Assembly (NCBI GenBank): GCA_964617355.1
Contig: CAZTXP010000050.1
Location: 17,658 to 81,657 of the forward strand
From: CAZTDU01 sp964617355
Lineage (GTDB): Bacteria > Pseudomonadota > Gammaproteobacteria > Burkholderiales > SG8-39
Direction of reading: 5' to 3'
Length of the DNA: 64,000 nt
Position numbers and translations under genes: made by a program. The notes below the pieces were generated by a model. The model was not told the DNA's origin. It did not search any database and saw only the letters and a program-made list of their open reading frames with translations. Within the stretch, counting starts at the first letter, position 1, and each line of letters opens with the position of its first letter. Of this stretch, positions 26,095 through 33,714 are shown piece after piece.

Positions 26095-26957
26095 AAGACC
26101 TCCGACCCCACCATGGTCGTGCGCTGCATGAAGCGCGGCTCGTCGGGGCCGTAGTCGACGTTGAGGGCGTGCTGGGTGGCCCAGTTGTCCCACATGACGA
26201 CGTCGCCGACCTGCCACTTGTGGCGGTACACGGTCTCGGCGCGGCCGATGTACGAAAAGAGTTCGTCCAGCAGCGCGCGCGACTCGGCCTCCGGCATGCC
26301 GACCACGCGGATGGTGAAGCCCTCGTTCACGAAGAGGCACTTTCGGCCGGTCTCGGGGTGCACCTTCACCATCGGGTGCTCGACGTCCGGCAGCGTCGCG
26401 CGGCGCTCGTCGCTGATGGTCACTTCCTGCCCGGCGTTGCGGCGCGAGGCGATGTAGCGGTCCCAGAAGCGGTGCACGGCCTTGCGGCCTTCGATCGAGG
26501 CCTTCAATCGCTCCGGCAGGGAATCGTAGATCGCGGCCGTGCTGCAGAACGAGGTGTCGCCCATCGCCACGCCATTGCGGAACGGGATGATGTGCGACTG
26601 CATGATCGAGCCCCGGCTCGGGCGCGAGGTGTACGAGAGGTCGGTGTGCCAGTACGCGCCGGCGTCCGCGATGGCGATGGCCTTGCCGCTGGCGTCCTTG
26701 ATGTTGCCGATGCGGTAGAGCTCGGGGTGCTCGGGCGAGACGTACTCGCGCAGCACGTGGATCTCGAGTTCGCCGAAGTGACGGCTGAATTCGACGTGGC
26801 GCTCGTCGGACATCTTCTGCCCGCGGATCAGCAGCACCGAATAATCGGCGTAGGCCTTCTTCAGCGCCGCGTAGGTGGCGTCGTCGAGTTCGTTCGAGAG
26901 ATCGAGGCCGAGGATCTCGGCGCCAAAGGCATCGCTGAGCTTGCGGATTTGTAGCAT
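26091..26957 (-). CDS. TauD/TfdA-family 2-oxoglutarate dioxygenase
   Basis: A 288-residue Fe(II)/2-oxoglutarate dioxygenase with the metal triad visible as His104/Asp106 (YWHTDLSY) and His263 (TQHALN), followed by Arg279. N-terminal GAEILGLDLS is typical. It is transcribed divergently from a Bug receptor gene across 89 bases, a pairing often seen for catabolic genes. Substrate (taurine, an aromatic ether or other) is not determinable. Confidence 0.82.
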   Translation of the reverse strand: MLQIRKLSDAFGAEILGLDLSNELDDATYAALKKAYADYSVLLIRGQKMSDERHVEFSRHFGELEIHVLREYVSPEHPELYRIGNIKDASGKAIAIADAGAYWHTDLSYTSRPSRGSIMQSHIIPFRNGVAMGDTSFCSTAAIYDSLPERLKASIEGRKAVHRFWDRYIASRRNAGQEVTISDERRATLPDVEHPMVKVHPETGRKCLFVNEGFTIRVVGMPEAESRALLDELFSYIGRAETVYRHKWQVGDVVMWDNWATQHALNVDYGPDEPRFMQRTTMVGSEVF

Positions 26958-27046
26958 GGTGGCGTGGCGAGAAACGGTCTTGGCCGCTGGAGTGCGGCGA
27001 GTCTACACTCGACGTTCGCCATCGTTTCTCTCGGGAGGAGGAACCC

Positions 27047-28006
27047 ATGCGTCGTTTCGCCATCATGATCTGCGCCGCGCTCGCCGCGGCGAACGCCCAC
27101 GCGCAGGAGTGGCCCTCGAAGCCGGTCCGGATCGTCGTCCCCTATGCCGCCGGGGGCACGTCGGACGTGCTCGCGCGCCTGATGGGCCAGCGCCTCTCCG
27201 AGGCGTGGGGCCAGCCGGTGGTGGTCGAGAACCGCGCCGGCGCCAACGGCAACGTGGGCTCGGACGTCGTCGCCAAGTCGCCCGCCGACGGCTACACGCT
27301 GCTGCTGGGCACCTCGGGCTCGAACGCGGTGAACCCGTCGCTCTACAAGACCATGCCCTACGACGCGAAGCGCGACCTCGTCTACGCCGCGCCGATCGCC
27401 TCGACCGCGAACGTGCTGCTGGTGAACCCGGCTTCGCCGCACCAGAATCTCAAGAGCCTGCTCGACGCCGCGCGCGCGAACCCCGGCAAGGTGAGCTACG
27501 GCTCCTCGGGCGTGGGCAGCGTGCTGCACCTGTGCGGCGTGATGGTCACGCAGAAGACCGGCATCCAGTGGACGCACATCGCCTACAAGGGCACGGGGCC
27601 GAGCCTCACCGACCTGATGGGCGGCCAGATCGACAGCGTGTTCTCCAACCTGCCCGCGGTGGTGCCGCAGATCCAGTCCGGCAAGATGCGCGCGCTCGCT
27701 GTGACGAGCGGCGAGCGCGACGCCAGCGTTCCGAACGTGCCGACGATGATCGAGGCGGGCATCGCCGACTACAACCTGAGCTCGTGGTTCGGCCTCTTCG
27801 CCCCCGCCGGCACGCCGCGCGACGCGATCCGCAAGCTGAACGCCGAGGTGAACCGGCAGATGCAGATCCCCGACGTGCGGCAGAAGCTGCTGGGCCTCGG
27901 CGCCGTGCCGCAGCCGATGGGTGCGGACGAGGCGAACAGGTTCTTCCACGACGAGCTTGCGCGCTGGGCGGGCGTGGTGAGGGCCTCGGGGGCGACGGCG
28001 GACTGA
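27047..28006 (+). CDS. Bug-family tripartite tricarboxylate transporter receptor
   Basis: A 319-residue periplasmic receptor: signal peptide ending ANAHAQ, the KPVRIVVPYAAGGTSD loop, and PADGYTLLLGTSG. A second Bug protein in the window, clearly divergent from the one at 22173. A good AGGAGG precedes the ATG. Its divergent partner is the TauD-like dioxygenase. Ligand unknown. Confidence 0.88.
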   Translation: MRRFAIMICAALAAANAHAQEWPSKPVRIVVPYAAGGTSDVLARLMGQRLSEAWGQPVVVENRAGANGNVGSDVVAKSPADGYTLLLGTSGSNAVNPSLYKTMPYDAKRDLVYAAPIASTANVLLVNPASPHQNLKSLLDAARANPGKVSYGSSGVGSVLHLCGVMVTQKTGIQWTHIAYKGTGPSLTDLMGGQIDSVFSNLPAVVPQIQSGKMRALAVTSGERDASVPNVPTMIEAGIADYNLSSWFGLFAPAGTPRDAIRKLNAEVNRQMQIPDVRQKLLGLGAVPQPMGADEANRFFHDELARWAGVVRASGATAD

Positions 28007-28315
28007 CGTGGCGAAGAGGGCGGGGATGGTGCTGCAGGAGCGGGGGTATCCGATCCCGTGCGTGGCCGAGTTGCGGCGATCGTCGTATCGGCCGCGGGGT
28101 ACCCGCAGCAGGGTCGGCGAAAGACGGGCCTCGCCGCATTCTTCGCGGCGTCCCCTCTCGTGGGAATCGAGCTCGACATAGGGCGAAATCGCAATAGGGC
28201 GCGCCCCGTCGACCTCCAGGTCAGGTTCGCACGAGGCATCGCGATGCTCCTCCCGGCCGCGACGCAGCGACGCCGCCGTGAGGCGCGCTGGGGATCGGTG
28301 TCTGCCTGGCGGTGA
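28007..28315. other. Intergenic stretch without a supported gene
   Basis: These 309 bases lie between two convergent genes. Short open frames on both strands (for example 28058-28315 on the plus strand) have no start signal or recognisable protein character. No repeat, RNA or terminator with a T-tract stood out. Confidence 0.5.
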
Positions 28316-29035
28316 TCAGGCTGGCCGGCGACGAACGCGCATCTGCCGGCGAATCGCCGCGAATGCATGTGCGACGAACAATGTGCTCGCTACGAGGTCG
28401 ATCCAAGCGGCGTATCGACTGTCGCCCATGTAGACGCGGTAGTCGAGAACCCCGTTTCCGAGACTCCATCCGTCGCGCTGGCCGGCGAACGATGCGTACC
28501 CGAACACCTGTGCCAGGTAGAACACGGCGCCCAGGGCGAAGCCCGCACGCGGGGCGGTAGGCAGCAGGTCCATCGCCACTAGCCCGAGCAAGGCGATCGC
28601 GATTCCCCACGCCTTGGACATGGTGGGATAGATGCCGACCCAGGTCTTGACGGTCGAGAACGGGCCCGGAACGAGCACGATGCAGACCGCCGTACTCGCG
28701 ACCAGTACCGCATAGAGCATCAATTCGAAGCGGTCCAGCCGGCTGGCCGGCCAGTCCCGCCAGCGCGGCGCGCGCGCACGCACCAGGAGCACCGCGCCGA
28801 TCGCGCACACGAACGGCGTTACGTAGATCGCGAACACGATGCCGGGCGTCAACGGGAGGGTCAACGACAACGTCAGGATCAGGATCGCCCCGATGGCCAC
28901 GCCTGATGCGAGCAGCGTGGTCCTGCCCAGGATCCGCATCCGGGTCCGGACCGTGCCGGGCACCATGATCGTCGCGATGATCGGTACGGCCGCGAACGCG
29001 CAGATCCAATAGGGCAGGAATTTGAAGTATCCCAT
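28316..29035 (-). CDS. Hypothetical multi-pass membrane protein
   Basis: A 239-residue protein with six to seven hydrophobic helices, short loops and an Arg-rich C-terminus (RRQMRVRRRPA). No family recognised. The ATG at 29035 is preferred because translation further upstream is Gly/Ala-rich and non-membrane. Base composition is slightly less GC-rich than in neighbouring metabolic genes. Confidence 0.55.
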   Translation of the reverse strand: MGYFKFLPYWICAFAAVPIIATIMVPGTVRTRMRILGRTTLLASGVAIGAILILTLSLTLPLTPGIVFAIYVTPFVCAIGAVLLVRARAPRWRDWPASRLDRFELMLYAVLVASTAVCIVLVPGPFSTVKTWVGIYPTMSKAWGIAIALLGLVAMDLLPTAPRAGFALGAVFYLAQVFGYASFAGQRDGWSLGNGVLDYRVYMGDSRYAAWIDLVASTLFVAHAFAAIRRQMRVRRRPA

Positions 29036-29143
29036 TGTCCGATCATCGCATTCGACAAGCAGTTGCGCGTGTCGTGCATGGGGGAATCGGTGCGAAAGCG
29101 CACCTTCCAGTCCGGTGACGTGGCCCGTGCCAGCGCGGGTTGC

Positions 29144-29169
29144 CAAAATGTACAAAATATTCAAAAATT
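29144..29169 (+). promoter_or_regulatory. AT-rich promoter/operator of the Phd-MNT/HEPN module
   Basis: A 26-base AT-rich island immediately before the antitoxin start contains the palindrome TGTACA (29149-29154) and A-rich repeats (AAAAT, AAAAT, AAAAA). Phd-type antitoxins usually repress their own promoter at such sites. Exact -35/-10 boxes were not assigned. Confidence 0.35.
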
Positions 29170-29173
29170 GACC

Positions 29174-29653
29174 ATGAGTACGATCACCGCCACCCGCGCC
29201 CGCCAGAATTTCGCCGAGCTGATCGAGCGCGCCATCGCCGGCGAGGAGACCGCCATCGAGCGCCACGGGCGCGTGGTGGCGCGGCTCGTGCCGGCCGGCC
29301 GCCCCTCGGGCGCGTCGGCGACGCCGGTGGCGCCGGTGGTCGGCCTGCCCGAGCAGGCGCCGCTTTCCCGCATCCTTCGCGAGCGCGCCTCGAAGCGGCT
29401 GCAGACCGCCGCGCCGCGCGCGTCCGCCGCGCTGGCGAGGCTCGAGGCGGCAGGCGTGCGGGCCCGCATCATCGGCTCGATGGCGCGCGGCGCCTTTCGC
29501 GCGAGTTCGGACGTCGACTTCCTCGTCGAGGACCGCGGCCCGCTCGACGACGCCGCCATCGAGGCGGTCGTGCGCGCCGAGATGAAGGGCTTCCCGTTCG
29601 ACCTCGTCTACGCGGATCGCGTGCCGCCGGCGCTGCGCGAGGTGCTGCGATGA
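29174..29653 (+). CDS. Phd/YefM-like antitoxin domain fused to MntA-type nucleotidyltransferase
   Basis: A 159-residue two-domain protein. Residues 1-45 (MSTITATRARQNFAELIERA and the ERHGRVVARLVP strand) match the Phd/YefM antitoxin fold. Residues about 95-150 are a minimal nucleotidyltransferase with the GSX10DXD active site (Gly101-Ser102, Asp113, Asp115) and a third Asp near 143 in PFDLVY. MntA enzymes AMPylate and silence HEPN toxins; the next gene encodes one. ATGA overlap. The Phd part probably adds DNA binding for autoregulation. Confidence 0.75.
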   Translation: MSTITATRARQNFAELIERAIAGEETAIERHGRVVARLVPAGRPSGASATPVAPVVGLPEQAPLSRILRERASKRLQTAAPRASAALARLEAAGVRARIIGSMARGAFRASSDVDFLVEDRGPLDDAAIEAVVRAEMKGFPFDLVYADRVPPALREVLR

Positions 29654-30135
29654 CGCACCCGATCTTCGCCCGGCTAGACCAGCAGCTCGCCGCCGCCGAG
29701 GCGGAACTGCGCAACCTCGAGCATTCCCATGCGCGCAGCGAGGCCCTGCGCACCGGCCACCCGAAGCTCTACGACGAGTGGACGCACCGCTCGGCCCTCG
29801 CCGAAGGCATCCGTTCGGTCTTCACGGGCCTGGAGGGCGTGATGGCCGCGGTGGCCACCGAGATCGACGGATACGAAGCCCCGGCCGCCGGCGGCTGGCA
29901 CGAGAAGCTCGTCGACCAGATGGCCGTGCCGATCGACGGCGTTCGCGAGGCGCTGCTCGACGCCAACCTGCGCGCCATGCTCCACGAGCTGCGGCGCTTC
30001 AGGCACGTGCTGCACCACAACTACGCGCAGCACCTCGACACGAAGCGGGTGCTCGAGAACTACCGGCTGCTGCGCAAGGCGTTCGCGGCGTTCAAGGCCG
30101 CCTACCGCAAGCTCTCGGCGGCGCTGCAGGGCTAG
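29650..30135 (+). CDS. HEPN-domain toxin (HepT-like)
   Basis: A 161-residue, largely helical protein. The RX4HXY ribonuclease motif is Arg118, His123 and Tyr125 in FRHVLHHNY; the Tyr is the expected AMPylation target of the upstream nucleotidyltransferase. It is longer than ordinary HepT (about 110-140 residues). Its TAG stop overlaps the stop of the convergent gene in a CTAG palindrome. Confidence 0.72.
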   Translation: MTHPIFARLDQQLAAAEAELRNLEHSHARSEALRTGHPKLYDEWTHRSALAEGIRSVFTGLEGVMAAVATEIDGYEAPAAGGWHEKLVDQMAVPIDGVREALLDANLRAMLHELRRFRHVLHHNYAQHLDTKRVLENYRLLRKAFAAFKAAYRKLSAALQG

Positions 30136-30401
30136 GCGCGGCCCGTCGAAGGCCGGCGCAGGTGCCGCCTGCGCAACGGCCCGCACGCGATGTGCCGCCG
30201 CGCGACGAGGCCCTTCAGCTCCGAGCGCGGCACGAGGCGATCCTCGCGCGCCATGACGAGCGCCTGCTGCAGGAACTCGTCCCACGTGCAGCGGTAGTTG
30301 ATCGGGATGAAGTGGATGCCGTAGGTCTTCAGCAGGCGGCCGTCGCGGTGGAACACGTCGACCTTGCGGAAGTCTTCCTTGAGCGGGGCGTTGGGGGTCA
30401 T
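30132..30401 (-). CDS. Hypothetical small protein
   Basis: An 89-residue protein with an ordinary composition through YGIHFIPINYRCTWDEFLQQALVMARED and a strongly basic C-terminus (CGPLRRRHLRRP). Not recognised. It is divergent from the PcfJ-like gene, with the 17-bp dyad at 30446-30462 between them. Confidence 0.5.
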   Translation of the reverse strand: MTPNAPLKEDFRKVDVFHRDGRLLKTYGIHFIPINYRCTWDEFLQQALVMAREDRLVPRSELKGLVARRHIACGPLRRRHLRRPSTGRA

Positions 30402-30445
30402 GGTGGGGCTCCGGTGGGTGGGCGAGGGGATTGTGGGGCGGGGGT

Positions 30446-30462
30446 GGCTCACGGGGTGAGCC
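30446..30462 (+). repeat. 17-bp dyad, copy 1 of 3
   Basis: GGCTCACGGGGTGAGCC is a perfect 7-bp inverted repeat with a 3-base centre. After exactly 12 bases comes TACTGG. Copies 2 (32414-32430) and 3 (36150-36166) have the same length and similar arms, each just upstream of a plus-strand gene. It may be a binding site for one regulator. Confidence 0.5.
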
Positions 30463-30562
30463 TCGCGCCTCCGATACTGGGCTTGCACGACAACGCAACC
30501 CGCACCCCACGGAGGCCATCGCCAACACCAACCGCCGCTACCCCATCCGCCCGTCGCTCGCC

Positions 30563-32092
30563 GTGCAGGCGAGCTGCGGGGTATCCGAATTCGCCGGCCG
30601 CCGGCTGCTCGCCGACCGGCTCGATGTGCTGTTCGCGTGGGCCTCGCAGCGCATGCTCGAGCCGCCCGAGGTGCTGCGCTTCGGCGAGGTGCGCATCGTC
30701 CAGGTATTCGAGCACATCGGCTACGCCTTCATCGATCGCCTGCATCGCGTGGCGCCGGTGCGGCGCATGGACGACGGCCGCTGGGTCGTCCAGCGCTACA
30801 CCACCGACCTCGCGCGCCCGCTGTGCCGGCCCGGCTTTCTCGAGGAGGCGGTGCGCCGCCTCGGCCTCTCGGACAACTTCCCGCAGCGCGGCCTCTTCGG
30901 CCCGGGCTGGCACCCGGTCTTTCCGAGCGAGCACGACCGGTGGCTCTGCCACGCCGCGTACGCGCGCCTGGTCGGCGACCCGTGGTTCCGCGCGTTGCGG
31001 CGGCAGGCGCTGCCGCGGGCGCTCGCGCTCGACCCCGAGGTCATGCGCCTCGCGCGCCTGGCGCGGCCGCTTCCGCATCGCGACTCGGTGACCAACATCG
31101 ACTACTCGCTCGCGTGGCGCCATCGCGCGCTCTTCGCCGACGTGCACGCCGAGACGCCGGGCCTCCTGCCACTGGTGCGCATGGGTCTGCACGAGCGCAC
31201 GCTGCGGCCCGCGAGCAACGTCGTCGGCCAGTTGAAGGCGGGCCTGCGCGCGAACGGCGTCACCGAGGCAGGCTGGCGCTACCTTGCGCGGCACGGCGCG
31301 CGCCTCCTGCGCCCGGCGTGGCGCGTGGCCGTCGGCGGGGCGAGCATGAACGTCGCGATCCACTACCTGCGCGCGCTGCAGGCGGCGGGCCTGCCGCCCC
31401 CACCGCCGCCGAGCTTCGTGGCGGCGTGGCTCGCCGGGATCGGCGTGCGCGTGAACTTCCACGACGGCTGGTGCGACGTGCCGGCCGCGGTGATGGGTCT
31501 CGCGCTGCGCGAGGCGCACGCCCGCCGCCGCGGCGCTAACCTCGCCAACCTCGTGCGCGAGTTCGGCAACGTCGCCCCGTGGGCCGCGGACGAGCGCGTG
31601 CGCCTAGACAAGCCCCAGCGCCGCGCCGGCTGGGAGGCCCTCGTGCGCCGGCACTTCGACTGGCTCTTCGAAGAGCACGAGCGCGCGGTGGACAACCACG
31701 CCGTCTGGACGAGCGCCCTTGGCGAATGCGACGTCGATGGCTTTCGCGTCGTGCCGCTCACCTCCGACGCTGCGCTCCTCGAGGAAGCGCAGGCCATGCG
31801 CCACTGCGTGCGCAACTTCACGCCCGACTGCATGGATCGCGAAGTGCGCATTTTCTCGCTGCGCGATGCCGCCAGCGGCGCGCGCGTGGCCACCCTGGGC
31901 ATCGCCCGCAAGCCTGAAGGCTGGCGCCTCTTCGACGCCAAGGCCGCGGGCAACTTCGAAGCCAGCGCCCGCGCGCGGCTGGCGGGGATGGCGGTGGCGG
32001 AGGCGTATGAGAGGCGGGAGGGGGAGGGCGCGCCACCCGTGGACGCTACGCTGGCAGCGGCAGTTCCAGGTAGTCGCGGCGACGCAGCCTGA
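30563..32092 (+). CDS. PcfJ-like domain protein
   Basis: About 509 residues. The C-terminal region carries the PcfJ-like signature: EAQAMRHCVRNF, a Cys a few residues on (PDCMDREV) and IFSLRD. The remainder is helical and Arg-rich. PcfJ-type proteins occur on conjugative plasmids, phages and islands, and their activity is unknown. The start is unresolved: the frame is open from a TTG at 30431, but that lies upstream of the dyad and promoter-like sequence. GTG 30563 is the first canonical start after it; an ATC at 30518 directly behind CGGAGG is also possible. Confidence 0.6.
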   Translation: MQASCGVSEFAGRRLLADRLDVLFAWASQRMLEPPEVLRFGEVRIVQVFEHIGYAFIDRLHRVAPVRRMDDGRWVVQRYTTDLARPLCRPGFLEEAVRRLGLSDNFPQRGLFGPGWHPVFPSEHDRWLCHAAYARLVGDPWFRALRRQALPRALALDPEVMRLARLARPLPHRDSVTNIDYSLAWRHRALFADVHAETPGLLPLVRMGLHERTLRPASNVVGQLKAGLRANGVTEAGWRYLARHGARLLRPAWRVAVGGASMNVAIHYLRALQAAGLPPPPPPSFVAAWLAGIGVRVNFHDGWCDVPAAVMGLALREAHARRRGANLANLVREFGNVAPWAADERVRLDKPQRRAGWEALVRRHFDWLFEEHERAVDNHAVWTSALGECDVDGFRVVPLTSDAALLEEAQAMRHCVRNFTPDCMDREVRIFSLRDAASGARVATLGIARKPEGWRLFDAKAAGNFEASARARLAGMAVAEAYERREGEGAPPVDATLAAAVPGSRGDAA

Positions 32093-32137
32093 CCAGGGCT
32101 CCCGCGATATCCGCTGCCATCGACTGCAGCCGCGGGA

Positions 32138-32356
32138 TCAGGCAGCCTGCAGGCTGCGGGCGGCGTGTTCCAGCACCGCGTCGGCCTGCTCCCGGCGCAC
32201 GCCGGGGAACCACTCGACGAACTGCTCCACCGTCGCGCCGCTCTCGATGTTCTCGAAAAGGGCGCTGACCGGCACGCGCGTGCCGCGGAACACCCACGCG
32301 CCGCCGAGGGTGTCGGGGTCGCGGGTGACGGCAGGGCAGGTGGACCAATCGAGCAT
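32138..32356 (-). CDS. DUF433-family antitoxin, apparently solitary
   Basis: A 72-residue protein matching DUF433: DPDTLGGAWVFRGTRVPVSALFENIESGATVEQFVEWFPGV in pieces (GTRVPVSALF, FVEWFPGV). Such proteins usually pair with a downstream DUF5615 PIN-like toxin, but none is readable to the left, where a strange Arg-rich frame ends at 32046. Start could be GTG at 32362 instead of ATG at 32356. Confidence 0.7.
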   Translation of the reverse strand: MLDWSTCPAVTRDPDTLGGAWVFRGTRVPVSALFENIESGATVEQFVEWFPGVRREQADAVLEHAARSLQAA

Positions 32357-32413
32357 TCGCACAGTCTACTCCCGCATGTCCGGAATCAACCCGGCCCATC
32401 CTGCCCGGACGCA

Positions 32414-32430
32414 GGCTCACCCCCTGAGCC
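32414..32430 (+). repeat. 17-bp dyad, copy 2 of 3
   Basis: GGCTCACCCCCTGAGCC has 6-bp perfect arms and is followed, 12 bases later, by TACTGG, exactly as at copy 1. It lies 44 bases before the DUF4258-like start codon. Confidence 0.5.
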
Positions 32431-32474
32431 ACCCCCTCCCCATACTGGCCTCACATCCAGCCGGGGAGGGCACC

Positions 32475-32804
32475 ATGCCGCGCGACGCACCGCTGTTCGA
32501 GCCGATCGACACCGCCTCGGTGGCCGCGCCGCGGCTCACCGCCCACGCGCGCACGCGCATGCGCCAGCGCGGCATCGACGACGACGCCCTCGCGCAACTG
32601 CTCGACTTCGGCCGCGAGGCCTTCGACCACCGCGGCGGCACGATCGTCTACGTCGACAAGAAGGCCCGCCGCAGGCTGGAGAGTGTGGCCGATGGCGAGA
32701 CGCGAAAGCGCCTGGCGCGGCTATCGCGGCTCTATGCCGTGGTGTCGGGGGATGGCGAGGTTGTCACGGTGGGGCATCGGTATCGGAGGATCGGGCGGGG
32801 GTGA
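32475..32804 (+). CDS. DUF4258-like small protein
   Basis: A 109-residue protein. LTAHARTRMRQRGIDDDALAQLLDFG, the YVDKKARRRLES segment and the terminal VVTVGHRYRRIGRG resemble DUF4258, a family related to toxin-like small RNA-binding folds. GGGGAGGG precedes the ATG. No antitoxin partner is evident beside it. Confidence 0.6.
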   Translation: MPRDAPLFEPIDTASVAAPRLTAHARTRMRQRGIDDDALAQLLDFGREAFDHRGGTIVYVDKKARRRLESVADGETRKRLARLSRLYAVVSGDGEVVTVGHRYRRIGRG

Positions 32805-32856
32805 GCGTGCATCGACCACCGAGGTGCTTTTCACTCGAAGAACGCGCAGGTTTTGC

Positions 32857-32885
32857 TTGAAGAAATCGGCGCGTTGAATTACAAT
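32857..32885 (+). promoter_or_regulatory. Near-consensus sigma-70 promoter of the SAM-II operon
   Basis: -35 TTGAAG (32857-32862) and -10 TACAAT (32880-32885) are separated by exactly 17 bases. Transcription would begin near 32892, right at the first helix of riboswitch copy 1. An 11-bp inverted repeat (32863-32873 and 32892-32902) spans the promoter and may be an operator or simply echo the aptamer stem. Confidence 0.65.
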
Positions 32886-32891
32886 ACTCTC

Positions 32892-32947
32892 CGCGCCGAT
32901 TTGAAATTTCCAGCTTGCGGGCGCGTTACAAATGCGGCTAAAGCGGG
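32892..32947 (+). promoter_or_regulatory. SAM-II riboswitch aptamer, copy 1
   Basis: P1 helix CGCGCC (32892-32897) pairs with GGCGCG (32920-32925). The loop begins GATTTG and ends CTTGC, and the 3' strand GGCTAAAGCGG ends the motif. These are the conserved GAUUU, UUGC and GCUAAA blocks of the SAM-II (metA-type) S-adenosylmethionine pseudoknot, in correct order and spacing. It is directly behind a strong promoter and directly ahead of an antiterminator/terminator pair. Confidence 0.8.
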
Positions 32948-32963
32948 CAAGCCCGTTTCAGCC
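32936..32963 (+). promoter_or_regulatory. Antiterminator hairpin overlapping SAM-II copy 1
   Basis: The 13-base arm 32936-32948, which includes the aptamer's GCTAAA, can pair with 32951-32963 (one mismatch, one G-U). This fold destroys both the aptamer 3' strand and the terminator's left arm, so the two states are mutually exclusive. Confidence 0.6.
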
Positions 32964-32985
32964 ATCGTTGAAGCGGGCTTTTGCA
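32949..32985 (+). terminator. SAM-controlled intrinsic terminator
   Basis: A 12-bp stem pairs 32949-32960 with 32969-32980 around an 8-base loop and is followed by TTTTGCATTTCT. It forms when SAM holds the GCTAAA strand in the aptamer, predicting repression by SAM. Confidence 0.68.
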
Positions 32986-33032
32986 TTTCTGGGCATGCAG
33001 ATGGGCCGGCACCTCGGTGCCGGGAGCAACAA

Positions 33033-33093
33033 GTCGCCGAGTTAAGCGTCAACTTGCAGGGCGACGAGCGGTGGAAGTTCTGCTAAAGCGGCG
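33033..33093 (+). promoter_or_regulatory. SAM-II riboswitch aptamer, copy 2 (partly degenerate)
   Basis: P1 GTCGCC (33033-33038) pairs with GGCGAC (33060-33065). The loop ends CTTGC and the 3' strand TGCTAAAGCGG is intact, but the conserved GATTT block reads GAGTT. It lies about 230 bases upstream of the 67-residue gene at 33324. A GC-rich hairpin without a T-tract follows at 33093-33117. Ligand binding may be weakened by the base change. Confidence 0.6.
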
Positions 33094-33323
33094 GCCCTCC
33101 CGGATTCCCCGGGGGCCGATCGGAACCTGAACCGGAGGGCATTCTCGTGGCACTCGAAAGATCCAGGGCGGCACACCCGCCTTCGTGAAGCGGTAAGCGG
33201 AAAAGTCCATTGCAGAGCCTTTGCGGGCGTGGTGCGTCCGCAAGCGGCGCGGGTGTCGTATTGCCTGCGTCGTCCGCCCCAATGCGGGTGGCATGCAACG
33301 ACTTCGACTTCACGGAGGTGTGC

Positions 33324-33527
33324 ATGAGCAGGATCGACAAGCGGCGAGGCGCGCGTATCGCGCCCGACATCGAGCGCGGGCGGGTGCCCGTGATCGAAGC
33401 CACGCGGCAATTCAAGCTCCGCGTCGGCCGCAAGACCCCGGATGCGTTCTTCTGGGTCGAGTGGGACCCGGCCAACGAGCCGGGTCTGCACTCCGACACG
33501 GTGCTGGTGATGGCCGAGCCGGAGTAG
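33324..33527 (+). CDS. Hypothetical 67-residue protein in the SAM-II operon
   Basis: A small soluble protein with a basic N-terminal half (SRIDKRRGARI) and an acidic C-terminus (VLVMAEPE); central VGRKTPDAFFWVEWDP. Not recognised. CGGAGGTG lies at proper spacing before the ATG, which supports translation. It is the first likely gene after riboswitch copies 1 and 2. Confidence 0.55.
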   Translation: MSRIDKRRGARIAPDIERGRVPVIEATRQFKLRVGRKTPDAFFWVEWDPANEPGLHSDTVLVMAEPE

Positions 33528-33535
33528 AGCAGGGC

Positions 33536-33566
33536 GGCGAGGGGCTCGCGCAGCGAGCCTCTCGCC
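33536..33566 (+). terminator. Strong hairpin after the 67-residue gene
   Basis: A 14-bp stem (33536-33549 with 33553-33566, one G-U) has a 3-base loop, 9 bases after the stop codon. No T-tract follows, so it may be a Rho-dependent end, an mRNA-stabilising or processing element rather than an intrinsic terminator. Confidence 0.4.
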
Positions 33567-33598
33567 GGGCAGGCTCGAGCAGGAATGCGCGAGAGCGC

Positions 33599-33654
33599 GT
33601 CGCCGATTTGATCGACAACTTGCGGGCGACTCATCAAGTGCGGCTAAAGCGTTG
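33599..33654 (+). promoter_or_regulatory. SAM-II riboswitch aptamer, copy 3
   Basis: P1 GTCGCC (33599-33604) pairs with GGCGAC (33625-33630). GATTTG, ACTTGC and GGCTAAAGCG blocks are all present. The 3' GGCT can alternatively pair with AGCC around 33661-33664, near an inner TGGC/GCCA hairpin. The next start codon (33715) is 60 bases downstream behind GGAGGT. No separate promoter was seen. Confidence 0.75.
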
Positions 33655-33714
33655 GCACGGCCAGCCCCATGGCCCGCCATACGCCCCGTGAATCCTGGGG
33701 AACTGGAGGTATCC

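Noticed and set aside
28058..28315. 85-codon plus-strand frame in the 28.0-28.3 kb gap
   Set aside because: No start signal, no domain character, overlaps the end of the convergent membrane-protein gene region.
32046..32137. Possible remnant of a DUF5615 toxin beside the DUF433 antitoxin
   Set aside because: Only a short Arg-rich tail (RLRRRDYLELPLP) is readable; too little to call a pseudogene.
33147..33188. 13-codon GTG frame behind GGAGGG after SAM-II copy 2, a possible leader peptide
   Set aside because: No regulatory codons (no Met run) and no attenuator pairing with it; too short to support alone.
33049..33210. 53-codon minus-strand frame between SAM-II copies 2 and the 67-residue gene
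   Set aside because: It reads somewhat protein-like, but has no ribosome binding site, no recognisable family, and runs against the riboswitch transcript.
32892..33654. Repeated segments first suspected to be integron attC sites, because GTTAAGC occurs near copy 2
   Set aside because: The two core sites are not present in the required inverted arrangement, and the repeats instead match the SAM-II block order with compensating stem changes.
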